From the NCBI RefSeq assembly GCF_001277215.2, contig NZ_CP013940.1, forward strand, positions 1,612,001 to 1,676,000: 64,000 nt of DNA, read 5' to 3'. This DNA is from Cronobacter malonaticus LMG 23826. GTDB taxonomy: Bacteria > Pseudomonadota > Gammaproteobacteria > Enterobacterales > Enterobacteriaceae. The stretch's first letter is position 1, and every line of letters begins with the position of its first letter. Below, piece after piece: positions 7,634 to 18,100 of this stretch. The notes under the pieces are model-generated. The model was given only the letters and a program-made list of their open reading frames with translations. It was not told where the DNA came from and did not search any database. Made by a program: the position numbers and the translations under genes.

Positions 7634-10267
7634 TTAACGAGGAAGGGCGGTGCCCCACTGACGCCACTCTTTCGGCTCACTGTCCTGCAACAGGAAGTGC
7701 TTACCGGGCTGCGCTTTCGGCGCGAGCGGCGTTTCCGGTGGCGTGGCGAAGGCAATGCCGCCGCGAATGAACTGGTTAAACGTGCCGGTTTTCACCACGC
7801 CGCCCACCAGACCGAAGTTCAGGCTGTAGCCCGAGGCGAGCCAGAAGACCGAGTTCTCGCGCACCAGATGCTGATAGCGCTTGCTGATACGCATCGCGAC
7901 CATCACGCGATCAGACATGCTGCCAAGCGACATCCCGGTTACCGTGCCCACTTCGATGCCGCGGAACAGCACTGGCGTGCCAATATTCAGCGACCCGGCC
8001 TCCGGCGCTTCCACAATAATGCTCAGGCCGTCGAGATAGCGGGAATCGGTAATGGTCGCTTCCTGAAGCTCAAAGCTGCGACGCCCCGGCCCACGCCCCG
8101 GCTCCACGTTGATATAGGGTTGCAGGATGGTGTCGAGATTCTCGACGCCTGCCGCCGAGATCTGCGGCGTCACCACCGAGAACCGCGTGCCAGCGCGCGC
8201 GAAAGTATTCACATATTCCGGGTAGAGCACCGCCGTCGCCTGCACTTCGTTGCGATCGGTGATGAGCTTCAGCGATTCGATCTGGCCGATGTTAATGCCG
8301 AGATAGCGAATCGGCATGTCCGGCGCGAGCTTGCCGGCATCAAACGCGTGCAGCGTTATCTGGCTGCCCACCGCGCGGGCGGCGGTTTCTGACGGATAGA
8401 GCGTGCGCTTGTCTTTTTCGCCAAGACCCGCGCTGGCACCGTTGAGGTTATCGAAGCTGATAGCGCCTTTGAGCGCGCGGGAGAGCGGTGAGGCCTGCAC
8501 CGTCAGCCCGCTGCCGTTGAGCTGTACTTTCGCGCCGCCTTCGGCCCAAAAGACGCTGTTTGGCGTGAGCAGCTTGCGATATTCAGGTTTGATATGCACT
8601 TCAATATCAAACGCGTTGGCGCGCGGGCGCACGGTGATGACTTCACCCACTTCAAATTTACGATACAGCACCACCGAACCGGCCTGAACGTCCGGCAGGC
8701 TTTCGGCGGTGAGCGTCAGCGTCGTGGTCGGCATGTCGCTTAAGCTGTTTTCCACCGCTTTTTCCAGGTTGGCGTAGAGCGGGTATTCGTTTTTCATCTC
8801 GCCTTTATCGCCCGGCAGCACGCGGATGCCGCCGCTCAGCCATTCGCTGGCGCTGGCACCGAGAAACTCAACGCCATCGAGACCGACTTTCACATCCACG
8901 CGGCTGTTGACGACGAATTTGCTGTCGCCTTTGAGCAGCTCGCGATATTGCGGATCAATCGCCACGGCGAAGCTGACGCCTTTGGCGTTCAGCGAGCGCT
9001 CCAGCACCTGGCCTATCTGAATGCCGTGGAGGATAACCGGCTGGCCTGCGTCAATGCCGTAGCTCTCCGGCGCGTTCAGCGTCAGCGTCAGCACGCCTGG
9101 TTTTTGCAGCGGCGTTTTGTCATCCGGCAGGACGACGAAATGGTTGCGCGGCTGGCCTTCGCCCGGCACCAGCTCCAGCGTACTGCCGGTCAGCAGCGTG
9201 CTGATTTCGGGGTTATTGAGCGAAAGTTTCGGGCTGTGCATCTCAATGCGCGTACCGTCACGCAGCAGGTTTACCACGCTCGGATCGACCGTCAGCTCGC
9301 CGGTGACCGCGCCGCCAGGGTTGAGATTGAGTTTGGTGAGCGTGCCCACTTCAAGCCCCTGATACATCAGCGGTGTGGAGTTTTCTTTCAGCCCCTGACC
9401 GCCCGGGAGATCGAGCTTCACCAGCACGCCGCGTTGGCTGTGGGCGAGATCTTCATACAGCCCGAAGGTGTCGTTCTGGTCGGCGTGCGCGGAATCCGCC
9501 GGCGAGTCAAAGGCGATAGCCCCATTGACCAGCGCCGCCAGGCTCTCCAGCTCGACTTTAGCACCGCTCAGCCCGATGTTGGTTTTCACGCCGGAGACGT
9601 TCCAGAAGCGGCTGCCTTTTTTCACCAGATTGGTGAAACGCCGCTCGATAATAACGTCGATGGTGACGCCCTGTTTATCAGTGTTGATGGAGTAGTCATA
9701 CACACGGCCAACAGGAATTTTACGGTAGTAAACCAGCGAGCCGCTGTTCAGCGAACCGAGATCCGGGGCGTGCAGGTGGATCATCAATTCGCCGGTATTC
9801 AGACGGTATTTCGGCTGCGTATCAAGCGCCCGGAAGTGGTCGCGCGGCTCGCCTTCACCCGGCATCATGCCGATATAGTTACCCCCCACCAGCGCATCCA
9901 GCCCGGAAACGCCCGCCAGCGAGGCTTTCGGCGTGACCAGCCAGAACTGCGTCTGATCGCGCAGCGCGTCTTTCATGTCATTCTTGATACTGACCGTTAC
10001 CTCGATTTTATTCAGGTCGTCGCTCAGGCGAATATCCTGTACGGTGCCGACTTCGACGCCCTGATAGCGCACCGGCGTGCGCCCGGCGACGATCCCGTCG
10101 GCGGACATAAAGTCGATAGTAACGGTGGTGCCTCGCTCTTCATACGTGGTCCAGATAAGCCAGCCCGCGATCAGCAATGCGATAACCGGCAGGATCCAGA
10201 ACGGAGAGATGCGACGTTTTGTTTTAATTCGCGCTTCAGTCTGTGAAGCGGGCGTTTCCTGACTCAT
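7634..10267 (-). CDS. letB: Lipophilic envelope-spanning tunnel protein LetB (YebT)
   Basis: 877 residues, the same length as E. coli LetB. It has one N-terminal membrane helix ([20 protein letters not shown]) followed by seven tandem MCE domains, visible as repeats of the pattern ...G...L..PG.G. It forms a periplasmic hexameric tunnel carrying lipids between the inner and outer membranes. The start MSQETPASQ at 10267 is preferred over an in-frame ATG at 10309 deep inside letA. It overlaps letA by 32 bases, consistent with translational coupling. Confidence 0.96.
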   Translation of the reverse strand: MSQETPASQTEARIKTKRRISPFWILPVIALLIAGWLIWTTYEERGTTVTIDFMSADGIVAGRTPVRYQGVEVGTVQDIRLSDDLNKIEVTVSIKNDMKDALRDQTQFWLVTPKASLAGVSGLDALVGGNYIGMMPGEGEPRDHFRALDTQPKYRLNTGELMIHLHAPDLGSLNSGSLVYYRKIPVGRVYDYSINTDKQGVTIDVIIERRFTNLVKKGSRFWNVSGVKTNIGLSGAKVELESLAALVNGAIAFDSPADSAHADQNDTFGLYEDLAHSQRGVLVKLDLPGGQGLKENSTPLMYQGLEVGTLTKLNLNPGGAVTGELTVDPSVVNLLRDGTRIEMHSPKLSLNNPEISTLLTGSTLELVPGEGQPRNHFVVLPDDKTPLQKPGVLTLTLNAPESYGIDAGQPVILHGIQIGQVLERSLNAKGVSFAVAIDPQYRELLKGDSKFVVNSRVDVKVGLDGVEFLGASASEWLSGGIRVLPGDKGEMKNEYPLYANLEKAVENSLSDMPTTTLTLTAESLPDVQAGSVVLYRKFEVGEVITVRPRANAFDIEVHIKPEYRKLLTPNSVFWAEGGAKVQLNGSGLTVQASPLSRALKGAISFDNLNGASAGLGEKDKRTLYPSETAARAVGSQITLHAFDAGKLAPDMPIRYLGINIGQIESLKLITDRNEVQATAVLYPEYVNTFARAGTRFSVVTPQISAAGVENLDTILQPYINVEPGRGPGRRSFELQEATITDSRYLDGLSIIVEAPEAGSLNIGTPVLFRGIEVGTVTGMSLGSMSDRVMVAMRISKRYQHLVRENSVFWLASGYSLNFGLVGGVVKTGTFNQFIRGGIAFATPPETPLAPKAQPGKHFLLQDSEPKEWRQWGTALPR

Positions 10268-11519
10268 GTGCGTCCCAAAGTAAGCGGCTGTCCAGCCATT
10301 CAACAGCAAGAATAGTCAAAATCACCGACGCGCCGAAATAAAACGCAGCCGGCCCCATGACAAACGACAACAGCTGGTCACGATTGACCAACGACATCGT
10401 AAGAGAAATCACAAACAGATCGAGCATTGACCAGCGGCCAATCCAGGCCACCAGACGTAACATCAGGATGCGCGCGCGCAGCCCCTGCTGACATTTAAAA
10501 TGAATACTGACCAGCAGCGTCAGCAGCACCAGCACTTTGGTGAACGGCACCAGAATACTCGCAACAAACACCACGCCCGCCACCAGGATATTGCTCTGCG
10601 CCAGGGAGATTATCCCTGACATGATCGTATCTTCCTGGCGCGAGCCGTTAATATAGATAATCGAAATAGGCAGCAGGTTGGCGGGCAGGAGAAACACCAT
10701 CGAGGCAATCAACGCCGCCCAGCATTTCTGCAAACTCTGACGGCGACGGCGGCGCAGCGGAATATGGCAGCGCGAGCAACGCCCGCGTTTATCCGGCACG
10801 CCGGTGTAGTGGCAGCCTAGACAGACGCGCAGATCCTCATGATAGCGTGTGGCGGGGCGCTGGGGATAAAAGCGCTCCCACAGCTCTTCAACATTGAGAT
10901 GAATCAGCGTCAGCACGCTTAACACCACCAGCGCCACAAACGCCAGCAGTCCGATGCCCGGCTCCAGCCAGGCGTATTCGCGTACTTTGATAGACGCGAC
11001 GCCGATGCCCACAAGATAGATATCCAGCATCACCCATTCGCGCAGCCGCTCCAGCATCAGCAGCACCGGACGCAGGTTCATACCCAGAATATTACCGAAC
11101 CAGAGATAGGCGATAGCGGCCACCAGCGTCGCGGGCGCGCCCACCGAGCAAAACAGCACCATGGCGGCGGTGATCGTGTCGCCCTGGCGCGTCATCTGCC
11201 AGATGCCCTGGAAAAGGTTGGCGTCAATGCGCGTGCCGAGCAGGTACAGGCGCAGCAGCGGTTCGCTATAGGCGAACGGCATCAGCAACAGCATGGTGAT
11301 GGCCATCGCCGCCAGCCGGGTAAGCGACCAGTCGCGACCGTCACGAATTTTCGCGTCGCAGCGCGGGCAGTGCGCCGTCTGGTTAGACTTCACCACAGGC
11401 AGCATAAAAAGGATATCGCATTGCGGGCAACGCTGATAATGTGCCATCGGCAACGGCTCGCCGATGGCGTGAATGCTCAGTTTTTTGCCAGGAGAAATCT
11501 GTTGAGTTTTGAGTGCCAT
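10236..11519 (-). CDS. letA: Inner-membrane lipid transport protein LetA (YebS)
   Basis: 427 residues; partner of LetB, family PqiA. Two zinc-ribbon modules are visible: CPQCDILF...CPRCDAKI near the N-terminus and CLGCHYTG...CSRCHIPL in the middle, each followed by a four-helix membrane block. It presumably loads lipids into or out of the LetB tunnel. First gene of the letAB operon, divergent from msrC. Confidence 0.96.
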   Translation of the reverse strand: MALKTQQISPGKKLSIHAIGEPLPMAHYQRCPQCDILFMLPVVKSNQTAHCPRCDAKIRDGRDWSLTRLAAMAITMLLLMPFAYSEPLLRLYLLGTRIDANLFQGIWQMTRQGDTITAAMVLFCSVGAPATLVAAIAYLWFGNILGMNLRPVLLMLERLREWVMLDIYLVGIGVASIKVREYAWLEPGIGLLAFVALVVLSVLTLIHLNVEELWERFYPQRPATRYHEDLRVCLGCHYTGVPDKRGRCSRCHIPLRRRRRQSLQKCWAALIASMVFLLPANLLPISIIYINGSRQEDTIMSGIISLAQSNILVAGVVFVASILVPFTKVLVLLTLLVSIHFKCQQGLRARILMLRLVAWIGRWSMLDLFVISLTMSLVNRDQLLSFVMGPAAFYFGASVILTILAVEWLDSRLLWDAHESGNARFTD

Positions 11520-11647
11520 GTGCGAAGCATGTTTTTATATGATTCTGTTATCGTAACTCATGAAATGATTAATCTTGAGCATGAGCGCATTTAATGCTTA
11601 TTTTAGTAGGCTGGCAGAGTAAGTAAGACAACAAAGCGATCGGATTA

Positions 11648-12142
11648 ATGAACAAAACACAATTTTACGCGGAACTCAATCGCGATTTTCACTCCCTTAT
11701 GGCAGGGGAAACCAGTTTTCTCGCGACGCTCGCGAATACCAGCGCGCTACTGTTTGAACGCCTTGACGGCGTGAACTGGGCAGGTTTCTACCTGCTGGAA
11801 GACAAGACGCTGGTGCTGGGCCCGTTCCAGGGCAAAATCGCCTGCGTGCGTATTCCTTACGGCCGCGGCGTGTGCGGTACGGCGGTTGCGACCGGTGAAG
11901 TGCAGCGCGTGGATGACGTGCATGCGTTCGACGGCCACATCGCCTGCGATGCGTCCAGCAACGCCGAAATCGTACTGCCGCTGCGCGCGGACGGGCAAAT
12001 TATCGGCGTGCTGGATATCGACAGCACCGTCTTTAACCGCTTCGACGCCGACGACGAGCAGGGGCTGCGTACCCTCGTGGAACAGCTTGAAGCCGTTATC
12101 GCCGCCACCGACTTTAAAAAATTCTTTGCGCCAGTCGCATGA
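11648..12142 (+). CDS. msrC: Free methionine-(R)-sulfoxide reductase MsrC
   Basis: 164-residue GAF-domain enzyme (YebR) that reduces free Met-R-SO. The three redox cysteines are present (C66 in KIACVRIP, C76 in GRGVCGTAV, C100 in GHIACDAS). The start ATG follows a purine-rich stretch. It is upstream of proQ, separated by about 100 bases that contain the proQ promoter region. Confidence 0.95.
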   Translation: MNKTQFYAELNRDFHSLMAGETSFLATLANTSALLFERLDGVNWAGFYLLEDKTLVLGPFQGKIACVRIPYGRGVCGTAVATGEVQRVDDVHAFDGHIACDASSNAEIVLPLRADGQIIGVLDIDSTVFNRFDADDEQGLRTLVEQLEAVIAATDFKKFFAPVA

Positions 12143-12242
12143 TAAGCAACGGATAACGTGGCATTTACCGATGGCGTCATTATAATGACGCCTGTTCATG
12201 CCTGCGGCTTGTTGGCAACATCCGTTGTAATCAGGAAATTTC

Positions 12243-12935
12243 ATGGAAAATCAACCTAAGTTGAATAGCAGTAAAGAAGTTATCGCCTTTCTGGCCGAAC
12301 GTTTTCCGCAGTGTTTCAGTGCTGAAGGCGAAGCGCGTCCTCTGAAGATCGGCATTTTTCAGGATCTGGTAGAGCGTGTTGAGGGCGAAATGAACCTCAG
12401 CAAAACGCAACTTCGTTCCGCATTACGTCTTTATACGTCGAGCTGGCGCTATCTTTACGGCATCAAACCCGGTGCCACGCGTGTCGATCTCGACGGCAAC
12501 CCGTGCGGCGTTCTGGAAGAACAGCACGTAGAACACGCCCGCAAGCAGCTTGAAGAAGCGAAAGCCCGCGTCCAGGCGCAGCGCGCTGAACAGCAGGCGA
12601 AAAAACGCGAAGCAGCAGGCGCTGAAGGCGAAGAGAACGGCGCAGAGCGTCGTGAACGTAAGCCGCGTCAGGCCCCGCGCCGCAAGGACAACGCCGAGCG
12701 TAAACCGCGCGCTGCGAAACCCGCCGCCGCCGCCAAACCATCGCGCCCTGCGCGCGAAGAGCGCCATACTCCGGTGTCTGACATTACGGCGCTCAGCGTC
12801 GGCCAGGCCATCAAGGTCAAAGCAGGCAATAACGCGATGGACGCCACCGTGCAGGAAATTACCAAAGATGGCGTCCGTGTACAGCTGACTTCTGGTATGT
12901 CGATGATTGTACGCGCAGAACATTTAGTGTTCTGA
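12243..12935 (+). CDS. proQ: RNA chaperone ProQ
   Basis: 230 residues. N-terminal FinO-like RNA-binding domain (about 1-120), a basic Lys/Arg/Ala-rich linker (about 120-175) and a C-terminal Tudor/Hfq-like domain ([20 protein letters not shown] onward). It binds structured sRNAs and mRNA 3' ends and affects osmoregulation through ProP. It is 19 bases upstream of prc, with which it is cotranscribed in E. coli. Confidence 0.97.
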   Translation: MENQPKLNSSKEVIAFLAERFPQCFSAEGEARPLKIGIFQDLVERVEGEMNLSKTQLRSALRLYTSSWRYLYGIKPGATRVDLDGNPCGVLEEQHVEHARKQLEEAKARVQAQRAEQQAKKREAAGAEGEENGAERRERKPRQAPRRKDNAERKPRAAKPAAAAKPSRPAREERHTPVSDITALSVGQAIKVKAGNNAMDATVQEITKDGVRVQLTSGMSMIVRAEHLVF

Positions 12936-12954
12936 AACGGAGGTCAACCAGGGC

Positions 12955-15003
12955 ATGAACACTTTTTTTAAGCTTACCGCCGTCGCCGGCCTGCTGCTGA
13001 TGGCGGGTCAGGCGTTGGCCGTGGATGACATTACCCGTCCTGACCAGATCCCGGTTCTTAAAGAAGAACCGCAGCATGCCACCGTAAGCGAGCGCGTGAC
13101 CTCACGGTTCACCCGCTCTCACTACCGCCAGTTCGATCTTAACGAAGCCTTCTCCGCCAAAATCTTCGATCGCTACCTCAACCTGCTCGACTACAGCCAC
13201 AACGTGCTGCTGGCGAGCGACGTCGAGCAATTCGCGAAGAAAAAAGGGCAGATTGGCGATGAACTGCGCAGCGGCAAGCTCGATGTGTTTTACGATCTCT
13301 ACAATCTGGCACAGCAGCGTCGTTTTGAACGTTATCAGTACGCGCTGAAGGTGCTGGAAAGACCGATGGATTTCACCGGTAACGATACGTTCGATATCGA
13401 TCGCAGCAAGGCGCCCTGGCCTTCCAGCGAAGCGGAGTTGAATAAACTCTGGGACGGCAAAGTCAAATATGACGAGCTGAGCCTGAAGCTGACCGGTAAA
13501 ACCGATGCGGAAATCCGCGAAACGCTGACCAAGCGTTACAAATTCGCGATTCGTCGCCTGGCGCAGACTAACAGCGAAGATGTATTCTCGCTGGCGATGA
13601 CCGCGTTCGCGCATGAAATCGACCCGCATACCAACTATCTCTCGCCGCGCAGCACCGAGCAGTTCAACACCGAAATGAGCCTTTCGCTTGAGGGCATCGG
13701 TGCCGTTCTGCAAATGGATGATGACTATACCGTCATTAACTCCATGGTCGCGGGCGGCCCGGCGGCGAAAAGCAAGGCGATTAGCGTTGGCGATCGCATT
13801 GTCGGCGTAGGCCAGGTAGGCCAGCAGATGCAGGATGTAATCGGCTGGCGTCTTGATGATGTCGTCGCGCTCATCAAAGGGCCGAAGGGCAGCAAAGTGC
13901 GCCTTGAAGTTCTGCCTGCCGGTAAAGGCACCAAAACCCGCATTGTGACGCTGACGCGTGAGCGCATTCGTCTTGAAGATCGCGCCGTGAAGATGTCGGT
14001 GAAAAATGTCGGTAAAGAAAAAATCGGCGTGCTGGATATTCCTGGCTTCTACGTTGGTCTGACCGATGACGTGAAAGTGCAGCTTCAGAAACTTGAGAAG
14101 CAGAACGTCGCGGGCGTGATTATCGATCTGCGCTCCAACGGCGGCGGTGCGCTGACGGAAGCGGTATCGCTCTCCGGTCTGTTTATTCCGTCCGGCCCGG
14201 TCGTGCAGGTGCGTGATAACAACGGCAAGGTACGTGAAGATCGCGATACCGACGGCGTGGTCTATTACAAAGGCCCGCTGGTGGTGATGGTCGACCGTTT
14301 CAGCGCCTCGGCGTCGGAGATTTTCGCCGCCGCCATGCAGGATTACGGCCGTGCGCTGATTGTCGGCGAGCCAACCTTCGGGAAAGGCACCGTGCAGCAG
14401 TACCGTTCACTGAACCGTATTTACGATCAGATGCTGCGCCCGGAATGGCCGGCGCTGGGTTCCGTGCAGTACACCATCCAGAAATTCTACCGCGTTAACG
14501 GCGGCAGTACCCAGCGTAAAGGGGTCACGCCGGATATCATCATGCCAACCGGCAATGAAGAGACGGAAACCGGCGAGAAATTCGAGGATAACGCGCTGCC
14601 GTGGGATAGCATCAATGCCGCCACGTATGAAAAATCTGGCGACCTGAAGTCGTTCGGCCCTGAGCTTTTGAAAGATCACAACGACCGTATCGCGAAAGAT
14701 CCGGAATTCCAGTACATCATCAAGGATATTGCTCGTTATAACGCGATGAAAGAGAAGCGCAACATTGTGTCGCTTAACCTTGCCCAGCGTGAAAAAGAGA
14801 ACCATGAAGATGACGCAACCCGACTGGCGCGTATCAACGACCGTCTGAAGCGTGCCGGCAAACCGCCGCTGGCGAAGCTTGAGGATCTGCCGAAGGATTA
14901 TCAGGAGCCCGATCCGTATCTCGATGAAACGGTGCATATCGCCCTTGACCTGGCGAAAATGACCAAAGAGAAAACGGCGCAGCCTGCTGACTCTCAGAAA
15001 TAA
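12955..15003 (+). CDS. prc: Tail-specific periplasmic protease Prc
   Basis: 682 residues with a signal peptide cleaved after GQALA. PDZ domain around residues 238-320; the catalytic Ser-Lys dyad falls at S452 (FSASASEIF) and K477 (PTFGKGT), the same numbers as E. coli Prc. It degrades proteins with nonpolar C-termini and, with NlpI, controls the endopeptidase MepS; it also processes FtsI. A GGAGGT ribosome binding site lies just after the proQ stop. Confidence 0.97.
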   Translation: MNTFFKLTAVAGLLLMAGQALAVDDITRPDQIPVLKEEPQHATVSERVTSRFTRSHYRQFDLNEAFSAKIFDRYLNLLDYSHNVLLASDVEQFAKKKGQIGDELRSGKLDVFYDLYNLAQQRRFERYQYALKVLERPMDFTGNDTFDIDRSKAPWPSSEAELNKLWDGKVKYDELSLKLTGKTDAEIRETLTKRYKFAIRRLAQTNSEDVFSLAMTAFAHEIDPHTNYLSPRSTEQFNTEMSLSLEGIGAVLQMDDDYTVINSMVAGGPAAKSKAISVGDRIVGVGQVGQQMQDVIGWRLDDVVALIKGPKGSKVRLEVLPAGKGTKTRIVTLTRERIRLEDRAVKMSVKNVGKEKIGVLDIPGFYVGLTDDVKVQLQKLEKQNVAGVIIDLRSNGGGALTEAVSLSGLFIPSGPVVQVRDNNGKVREDRDTDGVVYYKGPLVVMVDRFSASASEIFAAAMQDYGRALIVGEPTFGKGTVQQYRSLNRIYDQMLRPEWPALGSVQYTIQKFYRVNGGSTQRKGVTPDIIMPTGNEETETGEKFEDNALPWDSINAATYEKSGDLKSFGPELLKDHNDRIAKDPEFQYIIKDIARYNAMKEKRNIVSLNLAQREKENHEDDATRLARINDRLKRAGKPPLAKLEDLPKDYQEPDPYLDETVHIALDLAKMTKEKTAQPADSQK

Positions 15004-15010
15004 AATCCCC

Positions 15011-15040
15011 AACCGGCGCACTCAGAGGCGCCGGTTTTTT
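15011..15040 (+). terminator. Terminator after prc
   Basis: AACCGGCGC / GCGCCGGTT stem with an 8-base loop and six T. Confidence 0.9.
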
Positions 15041-15080
15041 ATGTCGTGTTAAGCCCCCCGTCAGTGAAATGCTACAAAAT

Positions 15081-15095
15081 GTAAAGTTTCGTATT
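15081..15095 (+). promoter_or_regulatory. CpxR-like box upstream of htpX
   Basis: GTAAAGTTTCGTATT fits GTAAA-N5-GTAAA with a degenerate second half, about 100 bases before the htpX start. E. coli htpX is induced by the Cpx envelope-stress response, so the placement is sensible. Confidence 0.5.
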
Positions 15096-15198
15096 TTTAG
15101 GGACTTGCCCGCTTCTGATGCTTGAAAACGGCGCGCGCGCCCCTACGATGTGTGTAATCGCATAATGCGTATTGTTAAACCGAGGTAAAAAGAAAATT

Positions 15199-16080
15199 AT
15201 GATGCGAATTGCGCTTTTCCTGTTGACTAACCTGGCCGTTATGGTGGTGTTCGGTCTGGTGCTCAGCCTGACAGGGATCCAGTCAAGCAGCGTGACGGGC
15301 CTTCTGATCATGGCGCTGCTGTTTGGCTTCGGCGGCTCGATCGTTTCGCTGCTGATGTCCAAATGGATGGCGCTGAAATCGGTGGGTGGTGAAGTTATTG
15401 AAGCGCCGCGTAATGAAACAGAACGCTGGCTGATGGATACCGTGGCGCAGCAGTCGCGCCAGGCGGGCATCGCGATGCCGCAGGTGGCTATCTACCACGC
15501 GCCGGATATCAACGCCTTCGCGACAGGCGCGCGCCGTGACGCCTCTCTGGTAGCGGTAAGTACTGGCCTGTTGCAGAACATGAGCCGCGATGAAGCGGAA
15601 GCGGTTATCGCGCACGAGATCAGCCACATCGCCAATGGCGACATGGTTACCATGACGCTGATTCAGGGCGTGGTGAACACCTTCGTTATTTTTATTTCGC
15701 GTATTATCGCGCAAGTGGCGGCTGGTTTCCTCGGTGGCAACCGTGACGAAGGCGAAGAGAGCAACGGCAACCCGCTGATTTACTTCGCGGTCGCGACTGT
15801 GCTGGAACTGGTATTCGGTATCCTCGCGAGCATTATCACCATGTGGTTCTCGCGCTATCGTGAATTCCACGCTGACGCCGGCTCCGCAAAACTGGTGGGC
15901 CGCGAGAAAATGATCGCTGCACTCCAGCGCCTGAAAACAAGCTATGAGCCGCAGGAAGCGAGCAGCATGATGGCGTTCTGCATCAACGGTAAATCGAAAT
16001 CGCTGAGCGAACTGTTCATGACGCACCCGCCGCTCGATAAACGTATCGAAGCGCTGCGTAGCGGCGAATACCTGAAATAA
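15199..16080 (+). CDS. htpX: Membrane-bound zinc protease HtpX
   Basis: 293 residues starting [14 protein letters not shown], the E. coli length; an in-frame ATG 27 bases upstream is ignored. Four membrane segments and the M48 motif HEISH (H139, E140, H143), with a third ligand in the later [13 protein letters not shown] region. It takes part in quality control of inner-membrane proteins together with FtsH. Single gene with its own terminator. Confidence 0.96.
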   Translation: MMRIALFLLTNLAVMVVFGLVLSLTGIQSSSVTGLLIMALLFGFGGSIVSLLMSKWMALKSVGGEVIEAPRNETERWLMDTVAQQSRQAGIAMPQVAIYHAPDINAFATGARRDASLVAVSTGLLQNMSRDEAEAVIAHEISHIANGDMVTMTLIQGVVNTFVIFISRIIAQVAAGFLGGNRDEGEESNGNPLIYFAVATVLELVFGILASIITMWFSRYREFHADAGSAKLVGREKMIAALQRLKTSYEPQEASSMMAFCINGKSKSLSELFMTHPPLDKRIEALRSGEYLK

Positions 16081-16100
16081 CCGCGTAAGCGATAAAGACG

Positions 16101-16128
16101 AAAGCGCGCCTGATGGCGCGCTTTTTTT
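16101..16128 (+). terminator. Terminator after htpX
   Basis: AAAGCGCGCC-TGAT-GGCGCGCTTT followed by a T-run. Confidence 0.9.
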
Positions 16129-16329
16129 GGTCAGTGCGGCAGGAGCTTGCGAGTGATACGTTCATCTTAAGCGATTGATCTGGTGCGAAAGATATATCCT
16201 GCCACTCAATGCGGTTGGATGTCGCAGATTTATGATGTGCGCGCATAGATTCATTGCGACACCGTCGCCCGGAATTTATAATAAAAACCGGTTCTGATTT
16301 TTATAAAACAAATGCGATCGAGGTGATCA

Positions 16330-17121
16330 ATGGCAATCGCAGAATTAGATAAACAGCCTGACTCCGTCTCTTCGGTGCTCAAGGTCTTTGGTATCTTGCA
16401 GGCGTTGGGTGAAGAGCGGGAAATTGGTATCACCGAATTGTCGCAGCGCGTGATGATGTCAAAAAGCACTGTTTACCGCTTTTTGCAGACGATGAAGTCG
16501 CTGGGTTATGTCGCGCAGGAAGGGGAGTCGGAAAAGTACTCTCTGACGCTCAAGCTCTTTGAGCTTGGTGCGCGCGCATTGCAGAATGTCGATCTTATCC
16601 GCAGCGCGGATATCCAGATGCGCGAGCTGTCGCGCCTGACGAAAGAGACCATTCACCTGGGCGCGCTGGACGAAGACAGCATTGTCTACATCCATAAAAT
16701 CGACTCGATGTATAACCTGCGCATGTATTCGCGCATTGGTCGCCGCAACCCGCTCTACAGTACCGCTATCGGTAAAGTGCTGCTGGCCTGGCGCGATCGC
16801 GACGAAGTTCGACAGATCCTCGAAGGCGTTGAGTATAAGCGCAGTACCGATCGTACTATTGTCTCTACCGACGCGCTGCTGCCGGTGCTGGATCAGGTTC
16901 GTGAGCAGGGTTACGGCGAAGATAACGAAGAGCAGGAAGAAGGGCTGCGCTGCATCGCGGTGCCGGTATTTGACCGCTTTGGCGTGGTGATCGCGGGGCT
17001 GAGTATCTCCTTCCCGACGCTGCGTTTCTCTGAAGAACGTCTGCACGAATATGTTGAGATCCTGCATAACGCCGCGCGGAAAATCTCCGAACAGATGGGA
17101 TATAACAGCTATCCGTTCTGA
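16330..17121 (+). CDS. kdgR: IclR-family repressor KdgR
   Basis: 263 residues: N-terminal winged helix (ITELSQRVMMSKSTVYRFLQ, about 35-55) and an IclR effector domain. KdgR represses pectin/hexuronate catabolism genes in response to 2-keto-3-deoxygluconate. E. coli has the MFS gene yebQ between htpX and kdgR; it is absent here, leaving about 250 bases of promoter region. Confidence 0.93.
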   Translation: MAIAELDKQPDSVSSVLKVFGILQALGEEREIGITELSQRVMMSKSTVYRFLQTMKSLGYVAQEGESEKYSLTLKLFELGARALQNVDLIRSADIQMRELSRLTKETIHLGALDEDSIVYIHKIDSMYNLRMYSRIGRRNPLYSTAIGKVLLAWRDRDEVRQILEGVEYKRSTDRTIVSTDALLPVLDQVREQGYGEDNEEQEEGLRCIAVPVFDRFGVVIAGLSISFPTLRFSEERLHEYVEILHNAARKISEQMGYNSYPF

Positions 17122-17137
17122 CGATAAGCCTTCTGAT

Positions 17138-17167
17138 AAAAAAGCCGCGCGACTCCGCGGCTTTTTT
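17138..17167. terminator. Bidirectional terminator between kdgR and yobH
   Basis: AAAAAAGCCGCG-CGACT-CGCGGCTTTTTT: A-run, stem and T-run make it usable on both strands, serving the convergent kdgR and yobH. Confidence 0.85.
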
Positions 17168-17178
17168 ATTGCGTATGA

Positions 17179-17418
17179 TTAACCGTTATCCACGACAGTT
17201 TCGCTTTTACGCAGCACCGGACAGGCGGTGATGCCGATAAGCCCGCTGTCTGAGTGAATGAACTGCGTGTTCACTACCTGTCTTGCCGTCAGATAACGAC
17301 ACTGCAATCCCAGGCCTGCGGCGTTCTCATGACTACCAATCAATACTCCATAACCGCTGAAAAGCAGCGCAGCCCAGGCCACAACCACCAGCGCGGCAAT
17401 ACGAATCAAATAGCGCAT
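17179..17418 (-). CDS. yobH: YobH small protein
   Basis: 79 residues matching YobH. N-terminal hydrophobic segment (LVVVAWAALLFSGYGVLIGS) acting as signal or membrane anchor, then a short domain with two Cys (GLQCRYL, ITACPVL). Function unknown. Divergent from mgrB across about 160 bases. Confidence 0.88.
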   Translation of the reverse strand: MRYLIRIAALVVVAWAALLFSGYGVLIGSHENAAGLGLQCRYLTARQVVNTQFIHSDSGLIGITACPVLRKSETVVDNG

Positions 17419-17520
17419 TACGGCTCCGTTTGTTAACGTTCATGCGTACAGCGTGCCGTGGCTGCCGCTGCGTCACAAGAGGAGGATTCCGTATTGTGCG
17501 AGTTAACGTTACAGTGATAT

Positions 17521-17544
17521 TTGGTTTAAGGTTTCCGTGATAAT
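17521..17544 (+). promoter_or_regulatory. mgrB promoter with PhoP-box-like element
   Basis: A GGTTTA half-site (17523-17528) is followed, 10 bases on, by a GATAAT -10 hexamer (17539-17544). In E. coli and Salmonella mgrB is strongly PhoP-activated and MgrB feeds back on PhoQ. Only one half of the direct-repeat PhoP box is convincing here. Confidence 0.45.
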
Positions 17545-17576
17545 TTGGCCCTGTAGATGCCGTAACGGAGAAGGTA

Positions 17577-17720
17577 GTGAAAAAATTAAGATGGGCTATT
17601 TTGCTGGCCGTGCTGGTGGCCTGTTTACTGTTATGGACGCAGACGATCAATGTAATGTGCGATCAGGACGTTCAGTTTTTCAGCGGCATTTGTACCATCA
17701 ATAAGTTCATTCCCTGGTAA
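17577..17720 (+). CDS. mgrB: MgrB, PhoQ feedback inhibitor
   Basis: 47 residues from a GTG start with GGAGAAGG upstream: one membrane helix, then a periplasmic tail containing [13 protein letters not shown] with the two cysteines needed for function and ending NKFIPW, as in E. coli. It binds and inhibits the sensor kinase PhoQ; its loss is a classic route to polymyxin resistance in Klebsiella. The gene is intact here. Confidence 0.95.
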   Translation: MKKLRWAILLAVLVACLLLWTQTINVMCDQDVQFFSGICTINKFIPW

Positions 17721-17786
17721 CGCGCGTCAGGCATGCCCTTATGCCGCAGCGGTGGTAAGATAGCGCGTTTCCCTGAGGTGGTTAGC

Positions 17787-18074
17787 ATGAACGACATTAT
17801 CAATTCTGGTGCTTTAAATTTCGCCTCCCTGGCGATTTCTCTCTTTGGCGCTATCGTGGCGCTGGTGGCCTGGTTCTTTATTAACCGTGCAAGTGTGCGT
17901 GCCAACCAACAGATAGAACTGCTGGAAGCGCTGCTTGAACAGGAAAAACGTCAGACAGCACTGCTGCGTCGTCTGTGCGACGCGAATGAGCCGGAGGCGC
18001 CGGCGCCTTCCGACGCGCCCGTGGCAACGCAGGATGACGACGATGGTTTCGTCCGCCTGGTGGCTGAACGTTAA
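17787..18074 (+). CDS. yebO: YebO, single-pass membrane protein
   Basis: 95 residues from ATG at 17787 (GAGGTGG upstream); an in-frame start 54 bases earlier is not conserved. N-terminal membrane helix (FGAIVALVAWFFI), then a coiled-coil region rich in Glu/Leu/Arg and an acidic tail. Function unknown. Downstream of mgrB as in E. coli. Confidence 0.88.
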   Translation: MNDIINSGALNFASLAISLFGAIVALVAWFFINRASVRANQQIELLEALLEQEKRQTALLRRLCDANEPEAPAPSDAPVATQDDDDGFVRLVAER

Positions 18075-18100
18075 TTGCCAACGCCCGGGAGGTGATGGGC

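Noticed and set aside
8948..10246. 432-codon open frame antisense to letB
   Set aside because: Same reason: letB has the exact family length and seven MCE domains; the antisense frame has shadow composition.
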